A DNA stretch of 12,830 nucleotides from Marinosulfonomonas sp. (GTDB lineage: Bacteria > Pseudomonadota > Alphaproteobacteria > Rhodobacterales > Rhodobacteraceae): contig JALSJL010000366.1 in assembly GCA_026989405.1 (NCBI GenBank), forward strand, positions 1-12,830. Reading direction: 5' to 3'. Position numbers and translations under genes: made by a program. Below are positions 5,970-12,099 of this stretch, in pieces (positions within the stretch are counted from its first letter, which is position 1; every line of letters starts with the position of its first letter). A model generated the notes under the pieces. The model saw only the letters and a program-made list of their open reading frames with translations. It was not told the DNA's origin and searched no databases.

Positions 5970-6297
5970 ACGCGCGCGCCGGCCGGGTTTGCGAGGGCGG
6001 CGGGAAATGACAGAAGGGCCTGATGCGGTGTGGATCAACCCTGGGCCGGTCTGAAAGGGGCGCTGAGCGCGGTGGCCTGGCCGACGCGACCCACCCGGCG
6101 CTCAGGGCGCGAAACACCCGCGCAAGGCTGCGCAAGACGGCGAGGCCATGCCTGCACGGGCCGGAAAATACCGGCAAGGGCGGTGGCACCCGTGGCCGGG
6201 CGCAGGCCGCGGTTTGCGGGCGGCAAGACACCTGGCCCTGAAGGCGTTTGGCCCGGCCTGGTTCTTTGGGTAGACTGGCCGCGAGGAGGACGCGGCG
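5970..6297. other. Intergenic stretch upstream of the channel gene
   Basis: This 328-base GC-rich stretch has no supported gene. It holds an 8-bp inverted repeat (CTGAGCGC at 6063-6070, GCGCTCAG at 6098-6105) with a 27-base loop. A small GCCGG-AAAATA-CCGGC hairpin lies near 6160-6176. At its right end is the GAGGAGGA ribosome binding site of the channel gene. I saw no convincing promoter hexamers. Confidence 0.5.
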
Positions 6298-7392
6298 ATG
6301 TTCAGAGCCCTTGCGATGTTCCTTGCGCTCTGGGTGGGCGCGGGCGCGGCCCTGGCCCAAGGCGGACAGCCGGGGGAGCGGCTGCGCGTGCTTGTCAAAC
6401 CGGTGCCGCCGTTCGTGATTCTGGCCGAAGACGGCGCGGTTTCGGGCTACAGTATCGAACTCTGGCAGGCGCTGGCCGAACGGCTTGGGGTGGACAGCGA
6501 CATCAGCGTCCGGCCGGACCTGCCGGGCCTGCTTGACGCCATCGGCAAGCGAGAGGGCGATCTGGCCATTGCCGCGGTGACGATCACCGAAGAACGCGAA
6601 GGGCGGCTCGATTTCTCGCACCCCTATTTCCGGTCCGGTCTGCAAATCATGGTGCCCGCCGGGCCGGCCGGGCTGCTGGCGCGCACCGGGGCGGTCGTGC
6701 GCTCGATGTTTGCCTCGCCGGTCTTTCGGCTGGCGCTTCTGGTGCTGGTCGCGATGGTGCTGTTGACGGCCCATGTCGTGTGGCTGATCGAGCGCCGCCG
6801 CAACCCGGACTTTTCGCGTCCCTATCTGCCAGGGCTCTGGGACGGGATCTACTGGACCATGGTGACCATCTCGACCGTTGGCTACGGCGACAAGACCCCG
6901 AAAACCCACGCCGGCCGGGCGGTTGCGCTGGGGCTCATGGTGTTCGGCTATATCGCCTTTGCCTGGTTCACGGCGACCATTGCCTCCAGCATGACGGTTG
7001 CCGAACTGGAAGGCGCGATCAACGGGCCGGACGATCTGGCCGGCAAGGAGGTTGCGACGGTGGCCGGGTCGACCAGCGAAGACTGGTTGCTGGCCCGTCC
7101 GGGCGTGCGCATTCAGGCCCATGACACGATCGAGGGGGCCTACCTGGCGCTGGAAGAGGGGCGTGCGGATGCGGTTGTCCATGACTACCCGGTGCTGAGC
7201 TACCATGTGCGCGGGGCCGGGCGCGGCAAGGTGCGGCTGACCGGGCCGGTTTTCCAGCCTGAATCCTATGGCATCGTCTTTCCGCCCGGCTCTGCCTTGC
7301 GCGAGCGCCTCAACCGGGCCTTGCTGAACCTGACCGAGGCCGGCGAACTGGCGCGGCTGCACCGAAAATGGTTCGACGAACAGCCAAACTAG
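6298..7392 (+). CDS. GluR0-type prokaryotic ionotropic receptor: ligand-binding domain with potassium-selective pore
   Basis: The 364-residue product joins a periplasmic amino-acid-binding domain to an ion pore, in the order of prokaryotic glutamate receptors. A signal peptide (residues 1-20, AALA cut site) is followed by the S1 half (about 27-125), with GYSIELW and ITEEREGRLDFSHPYF; R100 is at the place of the arginine that holds the ligand carboxylate. Helix M1 is at 142-164, the pore helix at about 176-192 and the filter TVGYGD at 193-198, the potassium-channel signature. M2 is at about 207-230. The S2 half (about 240-361) includes VAGSTSEDWL and ADAVVHDYPVLSY. The protein should be a tetrameric inner-membrane channel opened by a periplasmic amino acid. 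GAGGAGGA lies 7 bases before the ATG. It faces a convergent gene for an acidic amino acid carrier, which may share the ligand. The ligand itself is not readable from sequence. Confidence 0.93.
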   Translation: MFRALAMFLALWVGAGAALAQGGQPGERLRVLVKPVPPFVILAEDGAVSGYSIELWQALAERLGVDSDISVRPDLPGLLDAIGKREGDLAIAAVTITEEREGRLDFSHPYFRSGLQIMVPAGPAGLLARTGAVVRSMFASPVFRLALLVLVAMVLLTAHVVWLIERRRNPDFSRPYLPGLWDGIYWTMVTISTVGYGDKTPKTHAGRAVALGLMVFGYIAFAWFTATIASSMTVAELEGAINGPDDLAGKEVATVAGSTSEDWLLARPGVRIQAHDTIEGAYLALEEGRADAVVHDYPVLSYHVRGAGRGKVRLTGPVFQPESYGIVFPPGSALRERLNRALLNLTEAGELARLHRKWFDEQPN

Positions 7393-7419
7393 GGGCGGGA
7401 CCGGTTCCCCCTGCGTCCT

Positions 7420-7442
7420 GCGGAAATGACGGATTTTTCCGC
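7420..7442 (+). terminator. Stem-loop just after the channel gene
   Basis: GCGGAAA (7420-7426) pairs with TTTCCGC (7436-7442) around a 9-base loop, 27 bases after the stop codon. No T run follows, so it is a weak terminator or an mRNA end-stabilising hairpin. Confidence 0.35.
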
Positions 7443-7704
7443 TGACCGCGTTGCAGGGCATGGAAAACCAACAGGATCTGCCTGCGCGCCCCGCGCCTGG
7501 TCAATGACAACATCTGTCAAACCGGTGGCGCAGGATCAATCGGGCCGGACCCCGGAGCCTGTCGCGTTCATGGGTATTCAGGCGAAACGCTCCAACGCCT
7601 TGTTTTCGCATGTCCCGAAAGCTCAAGACCGGTGCCCTCTCTTGAGCGGCAGGCTTCAGGGTCGCGCGCCTTGTGCCATCATCGGCCCTGCAAGATCGGC
7701 ACAG

Positions 7705-7746
7705 CAACCGGCCCGCACCGTCGGCGCGGGCCGGTTGGCGTTTTTT
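7705..7746 (+). terminator. Strong rho-independent terminator (plus strand)
   Basis: A perfect 12-bp GC-rich stem (CAACCGGCCCGC at 7705-7716, GCGGGCCGGTTG at 7726-7737) is followed by GCG and six T (7741-7746). The T run is on the plus strand, so it ends plus-strand transcripts 12 bases before the stop codon of the convergent symporter gene. On the minus strand no T run follows the hairpin, so it serves the symporter gene poorly. Confidence 0.85.
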
Positions 7747-7758
7747 GCAAGGCCGAAA

Positions 7759-9117
7759 TCAGGTCTGGCCGTGGACCCTGTCGACCACCTGGGCCAGTTC
7801 TTCCTCGATCTTCGGGTCGATGTGAATGGCGTCATCGACACTGAGCGCGCCGGCAGTCGGGTCGTTGTAGACCTCGGTGTCCAGCTTTTTCTCGGACTTG
7901 GCGACGATACAGCTGACCGCCGCGTCGCCCGAGACATTGACCGCCGTGCGGATCATGTCCATCAGCCGGTCGACCCCGAGGATCAGACCAATGCCTTCGA
8001 CCGGCAGGCCGACCTGGGTGAAGACCATCGACAGCATGATCAGCCCGACACCAGGCACGCCGGCGGTGCCGATCGAGGCCAGCACCGACATCAGGATCAC
8101 GGTCAGATAGCCGGCCATGCCCAGTTCGACGCCATAGACATTGGCGATGAACACGGTTGCCACACCCTGCATGATCGCGGTGCCGTCCATGTTGATGGTG
8201 GCGCCGAACGGCACGGTGAACGAGGCCACCGAATTGTCCACGCCATAGCGTTCGGTCACCGTGCGCATGGTGACCGGGATGGTCGCGTTCGAGCTGGCCG
8301 TCGAAAAGGCAAAGACCTGCGCATTGCGGATCTTTTTCATGAACGTGACCGGGTTGAGGCCGGAAAACACCTTGAGCACGATCATCAGCGTGACGAACAG
8401 GTGGAACATCAGCGCACCGACCAGCACCAGAACGTAGCCGGCAAGCGAAGCCAGAAGCTCCAGCCCGAGGTTGGCCACGGCCTTGCAGATCAGGGCGAAC
8501 ACCGCATAGGGCGCAACCGCCATGATGATGTTAACCATCTTCATCATGATCTCATTGGCGATTTCGGCCCCTTCGACCACGCTTTTGGCCTTGGTGCCGA
8601 CCATGAGGATCGAGATGCCGACCATGATCGAGAAGAAGATGATGGGCAGCATGTCCCCCTCGGCCATCGCCGCAAGCGGGTTGGTCGGGATGATGTCGAT
8701 CAGCACCTGCGTCAGCGGGGGCGCCTCGCGGCCGGAAAAGTCGGAGGTGGTGGCCAGGTCAAGGCCGCCACCGATGCCCAGCCCGGCGGCAATGATGATC
8801 GCCGTGGCAATGGCAATTGCGGTGGTCAGCATATAGAGCGCAAAGGACTTGGTGCCGACCCGGCCCAGCATCCGGATGTCGCCGATGCCGCAGACACCGC
8901 AGATCAGCGAGAAGAACACCAGCGGAACGACCAGCATTTTCAACGCGTTGACAAACATCTTGCCGACCACATGGAACAGGCCGTTGACGATGTAGTCTCC
9001 GGTGAACGTGCCCCCTGCGTTCAGCCCTGTCAGGTTGAATGCCAGTCCGAGCACAATGCCAAGAAACATGCCCAGGAGCACCTGGGTGGTGAGTGTCATT
9101 TTCCTTTTTTCCGACAT
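7759..9117 (-). CDS. Dicarboxylate/amino acid:cation symporter (DAACS family, GltP/DctA-like)
   Basis: The product has 452 residues, normal for the family, with the eight-helix, two-hairpin fold of glutamate/aspartate and C4-dicarboxylate carriers. Hairpin HP1 carries AFSTASSNATIPVT (270-283). TM7 has the cation and substrate motif NMDGT (309-313). HP2 has SIGTAGVPG (348-356), and TM8 has DRLMDMIRTAVNVSGD (383-398). R390 lies at the position of the arginine that binds the side-chain carboxylate of acidic substrates, so glutamate, aspartate or a C4-dicarboxylate is likely, driven by sodium or protons. The C-terminal tail (about 410-452) is acidic and soluble. The ATG at 9117 has an AGGGGA site 6 bases upstream; a second in-frame ATG at residue 7 is also possible. 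It converges on the GluR0-type channel gene and diverges from the AhpD-like gene. Choosing between GltP and DctA is not possible here. Confidence 0.95.
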   Translation of the reverse strand: MSEKRKMTLTTQVLLGMFLGIVLGLAFNLTGLNAGGTFTGDYIVNGLFHVVGKMFVNALKMLVVPLVFFSLICGVCGIGDIRMLGRVGTKSFALYMLTTAIAIATAIIIAAGLGIGGGLDLATTSDFSGREAPPLTQVLIDIIPTNPLAAMAEGDMLPIIFFSIMVGISILMVGTKAKSVVEGAEIANEIMMKMVNIIMAVAPYAVFALICKAVANLGLELLASLAGYVLVLVGALMFHLFVTLMIVLKVFSGLNPVTFMKKIRNAQVFAFSTASSNATIPVTMRTVTERYGVDNSVASFTVPFGATINMDGTAIMQGVATVFIANVYGVELGMAGYLTVILMSVLASIGTAGVPGVGLIMLSMVFTQVGLPVEGIGLILGVDRLMDMIRTAVNVSGDAAVSCIVAKSEKKLDTEVYNDPTAGALSVDDAIHIDPKIEEELAQVVDRVHGQT

Positions 9118-9147
9118 TTCTTGTCCCCTGTTGGTTGTGTTTTTCCT

Positions 9148-9163
9148 TTCAGTTTAACCTGAA
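9148..9163. promoter_or_regulatory. Short inverted repeat in the divergent intergenic region (operator candidate)
   Basis: TTCAG and CTGAA are separated by TTTAAC, about 30 bases upstream of the symporter start on its coding strand. A second palindrome, CGCCCATGGGCG, lies at 9185-9196. Both sit between the divergent symporter and AhpD-like genes where a regulator could control either. The short arms keep confidence low. Confidence 0.3.
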
Positions 9164-9296
9164 GATGTGAAATCGGTGGAAAATCGCCCATGGGCGGGAG
9201 CGTGGGCGAAAATGTGCTCACACCCGGGGGGCAAGTTCTGCGATGGTGCATGAAGGGGTCGGCCTGAAGGCGGATCGGTCGGAAAGAAGGAAAAGA

Positions 9297-9905
9297 GTGA
9301 GCTGGATCAAGACAATTCCCCATGCCGAGGCAACCGGCAAGCTGAAGCGGCTGTATGACCGGATCAAGGGGCCGGGCGACAATGTCGACAACATCATGAT
9401 GTCCCACAGCCTGCGTCCGCACACGATGGAAGGCCACATGGCGCTTTACAAGAACACGCTGCACCACAGCGCCAATTCGCTGCCAAAGTGGTTTCTCGAA
9501 ACGCTGGGCGTCTGGGTCAGTTCTCTGAACGGTTGCGACTATTGCGTCGAGCATCATTTCGCGGGCCTGGCCCGCCTGCTGCAGGACGATGAGCGCGCCG
9601 CGGCGCTGCGGGTGGCCATCGAAGAGCGCGACATCGGGGCCCTGCCGCTCGAGCCGGCGCAGAAAATGGCGATGCTTTATGCGCAGGAGCTGACGCTGAA
9701 CCCGGCGGATGTGAGCGAGCCGATGGTCGCCGGGCTGCGCGCCGGCGGGCTGGAGGACGGCGAGATCCTCGAAATCAACCAGGTGGTGGCCTATTTCAAC
9801 TATGCCAACCGCACGGTGCTGGGGCTGGGCTGCGCGACCGAAGGCGATGTGCTGGGGCTGTCGCCGGGCAATTCCGACGACCCCGAGGACTGGGCGCATG
9901 GCTGA
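9297..9905 (+). CDS. AhpD-like peroxidase-related protein (carboxymuconolactone decarboxylase family)
   Basis: With the start chosen here the product has 202 residues. It is an all-helical AhpD-like protein with the redox motif GCDYCVEHH: C80-x-x-C83 and H87, spaced as in the AhpD active site. The opening SWIKTIPHAEATGKLKRLYD, the DNIMMSHSLRPHTMEGHMALYK segment (31-52) and the EILEINQVVAYFNYANR segment (157-172) are typical of the uncharacterised peroxidase-related subgroup. Members are thought to act as alkylhydroperoxidases in the cytosol; the physiological substrate is unknown. I chose the GTG at 9297 because AAGGA lies 5 bases upstream and the family N-terminus begins there. The in-frame ATG at 9243 has no ribosome binding site and would add 18 charged residues not typical of relatives. 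It may share a transcript with the oxygenase gene 99 bases downstream. Confidence 0.88.
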   Translation: MSWIKTIPHAEATGKLKRLYDRIKGPGDNVDNIMMSHSLRPHTMEGHMALYKNTLHHSANSLPKWFLETLGVWVSSLNGCDYCVEHHFAGLARLLQDDERAAALRVAIEERDIGALPLEPAQKMAMLYAQELTLNPADVSEPMVAGLRAGGLEDGEILEINQVVAYFNYANRTVLGLGCATEGDVLGLSPGNSDDPEDWAHG

Positions 9906-9907
9906 AC

Positions 9908-9975
9908 GCGGCTCATCGCGTCCTTGCGGACGCTCTTCGCCCGGCAGCGATGAGGGCCGCAAGGCCCCGAAGAGC
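9908..9975 (+). ncRNA. Interlocked alternative stem-loops between the AhpD-like and oxygenase genes
   Basis: Fold A pairs CTCATCGC (9912-9919) with GCGATGAG (9947-9954) and encloses a GTCC-TTGC-GGAC hairpin. It can be extended outward by GCGGC/GCCGC with a 2-base bulge. Fold B pairs GCTCTTCG (9932-9939) with CGAAGAGC (9968-9975) and encloses GGGCC-GCAA-GGCCC, a stem capped by a GNRA tetraloop. The arms are ordered A, B, A', B', so the two folds exclude each other or form a pseudoknot. No T run follows, so it is not a plain terminator. It could be an mRNA switch for the oxygenase gene, a processing site or a repeat element. Confidence 0.4.
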
Positions 9976-10004
9976 GGTCGGTTGGCCGGACCGGGCGCGT
10001 AGCG

Positions 10005-10988
10005 ATGTCGGGTTTCCCGATCATTGATCTTGCGCAGTTCGCCGCCGCAGACCCGGCCGGCCGGGCCCGCATCGGAACGCAGGTCGACCGGATATGCCGT
10101 GAAACCGGGTTTCTGGCAATCGCCGGTCACGGCGTGCCGGCGGCCTCGATCAACGCGATCTGGGCTGCGGCGCGTGGCTTTTTCGACCAGCCGGCGTCGG
10201 CAAAACAGCGCGTCGCCCCGCCGCCGGGCGCCCCCTACGGCTATCTCGGACCGGGGGCCGAGGCGCTGGCGAAAAGCCGTGGCGAAGACACGCCGCCCGA
10301 CCTGAAGGAAAGCTTCAACGGCGGCCCGCTGGCCGTGCCGCCGGGTGAAACGGATGCCGATGCGCTGGCGTTTTGCTACGCGCCGACGCCCTGGCCCGAC
10401 CTGGCCGGTTTCCGCGCGGCATGGCAGGGGTATTACCGCGAGATGGAGGCGCTGGCCGCGCGCATCATGCAGCTTTTCGCGGTGGCGCTGGGGCTGGAGC
10501 CGGACCATTTCGCACCGCTCATCGACGCGCCGGTTTCGGCGCTGCGCGCGCTCAACTACCCGGCAACCGACAGGCCGCCGGCGCCGGGCCAGCAACGGGC
10601 CGGGGCGCATACCGACTATGGCAGTCTGACGATCCTGTTGCCCGAACCGGGCAGCCGCGGGCTTGAGGTTCAGATGGCCGACGGGCACTGGCAGGCCGTG
10701 CCGCCCATGCCCGGTGCCTTCGTGATCAACATCGGCGACCTCATGCAGCGCTGGACCAACGACCGCTGGCAGTCGACGCTGCATCGGGTGGTGGTGCCGC
10801 CCGAAGCCGCCGGCCGGCGCCGCATGTCGCTCGCGTTCTTCCACCAGCCGAACTGGCACGCCGAAATCGCCTGCCTCGACCCCTGTCGTGGCGACGGCGC
10901 GCGCCATGGGCCGGTTCTGTCCGGGCCCTACCTGCAAGACAAGTTCACCGCCGCCACCGCCGGCCAGGCCGTCGCACGCATGCCCTGA
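10005..10988 (+). CDS. 2-oxoglutarate/Fe(II)-dependent dioxygenase, isopenicillin N synthase-like family
   Basis: The 327-residue product has both parts of the family. The N-terminal DIOX_N region (about 4-110) has FPIIDLAQF and GFLAIAGHGVP. The C-terminal jelly-roll oxygenase domain (about 175-285) has the iron triad H202-x-D204 (AGAHTDYGSLT) and H260 (STLHRVV), with R273-x-S275 (RRRMS) binding the 2-oxoglutarate carboxylate. All key residues are present, so it should be active. Relatives hydroxylate or desaturate small molecules, and the substrate cannot be named from sequence. The ATG at 10005 fits the family N-terminus but has no good ribosome binding site; the structured 99-base gap before it may influence its translation. 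The preceding AhpD-like gene on the same strand could be in the same operon. Confidence 0.93.
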   Translation: MSGFPIIDLAQFAAADPAGRARIGTQVDRICRETGFLAIAGHGVPAASINAIWAAARGFFDQPASAKQRVAPPPGAPYGYLGPGAEALAKSRGEDTPPDLKESFNGGPLAVPPGETDADALAFCYAPTPWPDLAGFRAAWQGYYREMEALAARIMQLFAVALGLEPDHFAPLIDAPVSALRALNYPATDRPPAPGQQRAGAHTDYGSLTILLPEPGSRGLEVQMADGHWQAVPPMPGAFVINIGDLMQRWTNDRWQSTLHRVVVPPEAAGRRRMSLAFFHQPNWHAEIACLDPCRGDGARHGPVLSGPYLQDKFTAATAGQAVARMP

Positions 10989-11049
10989 CCGCTTGCCATG
11001 GCGCGGCCCGTCGCGGCGGCGCCCGACGCGGCGAACAGGCGGCTGATCC

Positions 11050-11063
11050 TTGACAGGGATCAA
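11050..11063 (+). promoter_or_regulatory. FNR/CRP-family binding site (FnrL-type box) upstream of ppk2
   Basis: TTGAC-AGGG-ATCAA matches the FNR-type consensus TTGAT-N4-ATCAA at nine of ten bases; TTGAC half-sites are usual in Rhodobacterales. Its centre (11056.5) is 41.5 bases before a start predicted about 7 bases after the TACAAT hexamer at 11086-11091. That is the classic class II activator position, so oxygen-limited or Crp-Fnr-type activation of ppk2 is likely. Confidence 0.6.
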
Positions 11064-11085
11064 AGCGCCGCCGCCGCGCGTCACA

Positions 11086-11091
11086 TACAAT
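11086..11091 (+). promoter_or_regulatory. -10 element of the ppk2 promoter
   Basis: TACAAT matches the -10 consensus at five of six bases. No -35 hexamer lies 16-18 bases upstream, as expected for an activator-dependent class II promoter where the FNR-type protein at 11050-11063 replaces it. Transcription would start near 11098, about 21 bases before the ATG. Confidence 0.5.
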
Positions 11092-11118
11092 ATGCCGCGA
11101 ACAGGAAAGGATCATTCA

Positions 11119-12033
11119 ATGACAGAAAAGACGGCAAAGCAGAACACCGAAGAGACGCAGGAGACCGGAGACGACAGCTTTCCCACGGTGACGCCCGATG
11201 CCATTCGCGCGGCCTTCGAAAACGGGGTCTTTCCCTACAAGACGAAAATGTCGCGCAAGGAATACGAGGTTCAGAAGGCGCTCTTGCAGGCCGAGCTGCT
11301 CAAGGTGCAGCACTGGGCGCAGGAGACCGGGCAGAAATTCGTGATGCTGTTCGAAGGCCGCGACGCCGCCGGCAAGGGCGGCACGATCAAGCGCTTCACC
11401 GAACACCTGAACCCGCGCACCGCGCGTGTGGTCGCGCTCAACAAGCCCACCGACCGCGAGCGCGGGCAGTGGTTCTTTCAGCGCTATATCGAACATCTGC
11501 CGACCGCCGGTGAAATGGTGTTCTACGACCGCTCCTGGTATAACCGCGCGGGTGTCGAGCGTGTCATGGGCTTTTGCACGCCGAACGAATACCTGGAATT
11601 CATGCGCCAGACCCCCGACTTCGAGCGCATGCTGGTGCGCTCGGGCATCCGGCTTTACAAATACTGGTTTTCAGTGACACGCGAAGAGCAGAAACGCCGG
11701 TTCCTGTCGCGCGAAACCGACCCGCTCAAGCGTTGGAAACTGTCGCCCATCGACCGTGCGTCGCTCAGCAAATGGGACGACTATACCGAAGCCAAGGAGG
11801 CGATGTTCTTTTACACCGACACCGCCGATGCGCCCTGGACGATCATCAAGTCGAATGACAAGAAACGCGCCCGCATCAACACGATGCTGCATTTCCTGAA
11901 CAGCCTGGATTATCCGGGCAAGGATTCCGAAATCGTCACGCCGCCCGATCCGCTGATCGTGGGCCGGGCCGAGCAGGTGGTGCACCGCGCCGACCATATC
12001 CTGGGCGCCTCGCTGCATCCCGGCGGCAACTGA
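11119..12033 (+). CDS. ppk2: Polyphosphate kinase 2, class I (PPK2)
   Basis: The 304-residue product is a single-domain PPK2, which moves phosphate between polyphosphate and nucleoside diphosphates or monophosphates, usually making GTP or ATP from polyphosphate. The Walker A motif is GRDAAGKGG at 80-88. The Walker B region is MVFYDRSWYNRAGVERVMGF from 133, with D137. The lid is around RRFLSRETDPLKRWKLS (193-209), followed by DDYTEAKEAMFFYTDT (220-235). One-domain length and these motifs match class I, which phosphorylates diphosphates. I chose the ATG at 11119, with AAAGGA 7 bases upstream. Longer in-frame starts (TTG at 11050, ATG at 11092) lie in promoter DNA and lack a ribosome binding site. 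An FNR-type site suggests induction when oxygen is low. A hairpin follows the stop at 12046-12078. Confidence 0.95.
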   Translation: MTEKTAKQNTEETQETGDDSFPTVTPDAIRAAFENGVFPYKTKMSRKEYEVQKALLQAELLKVQHWAQETGQKFVMLFEGRDAAGKGGTIKRFTEHLNPRTARVVALNKPTDRERGQWFFQRYIEHLPTAGEMVFYDRSWYNRAGVERVMGFCTPNEYLEFMRQTPDFERMLVRSGIRLYKYWFSVTREEQKRRFLSRETDPLKRWKLSPIDRASLSKWDDYTEAKEAMFFYTDTADAPWTIIKSNDKKRARINTMLHFLNSLDYPGKDSEIVTPPDPLIVGRAEQVVHRADHILGASLHPGGN

Positions 12034-12045
12034 ACGCCGGGTGAT

Positions 12046-12078
12046 GACCCCCGGCAGAGCTTGCTCTGACCGGGGGTC
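12046..12078. terminator. Long hairpin between convergent ppk2 and TerB-like genes
   Basis: GACCCCCGG-CAGAGC (12046-12060) pairs with GCTCTG-A-CCGGGGGTC (12063-12078), with a single bulged A and a loop of CTTG. There are about 14 base pairs. No T run follows on either strand, so it may act as a bidirectional hairpin terminator or as a 3'-end stabiliser. Confidence 0.65.
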
Positions 12079-12099
12079 GCGCCAGTGGTGGTGGCATTC

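Larger units (their letters stand above)
7393..7758. other. Intergenic region with structured plus-strand sequence; small RNA or long 3' leader candidate
   Basis: No protein gene is supported in these 366 bases. On the plus strand the last 126 bases form a series of stems: GCTCAAGA/TCTTGAGC (7621-7628, 7640-7647), TGTGCC/GGCACA (7672-7677, 7698-7703), then the strong terminator at 7705-7746. This is the shape of a small RNA gene, but no clear promoter is visible, so it could equally be the far 3' end of the channel transcript. Confidence 0.4.

Noticed and set aside
5734..7461. A 575-codon minus-strand frame antisense to the SnoaL-like and channel genes
   Set aside because: Arg/Pro/His-rich shadow without start signal; both plus-strand genes have clear motifs and ribosome binding sites.
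7426..9162. A 578-codon plus-strand frame antisense to the symporter gene
   Set aside because: Its very Asp/His/Gly/Gln-rich composition is the expected complement of membrane-protein codons; no domain seen, and a strong plus-strand terminator at 7705-7746 would stop its transcript early.
9243..9296. Upstream ATG start for the AhpD-like gene
   Set aside because: There is no ribosome binding site before 9243 and the added residues are not typical of the family; the GTG at 9297 has AAGGA at good spacing.
9096..11090. A 664-codon minus-strand frame across the AhpD-like and oxygenase genes
   Set aside because: It lies antisense to two well-supported genes, is rich in Arg, Gly, His and Pro, and has no motif or start signal.
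11050..11118. Longer PPK2 starts (TTG at 11050, ATG at 11092)
   Set aside because: They fall within the FNR-type site and -10 element and lack ribosome binding sites, whereas 11119 has AAAGGA at 7 bases.
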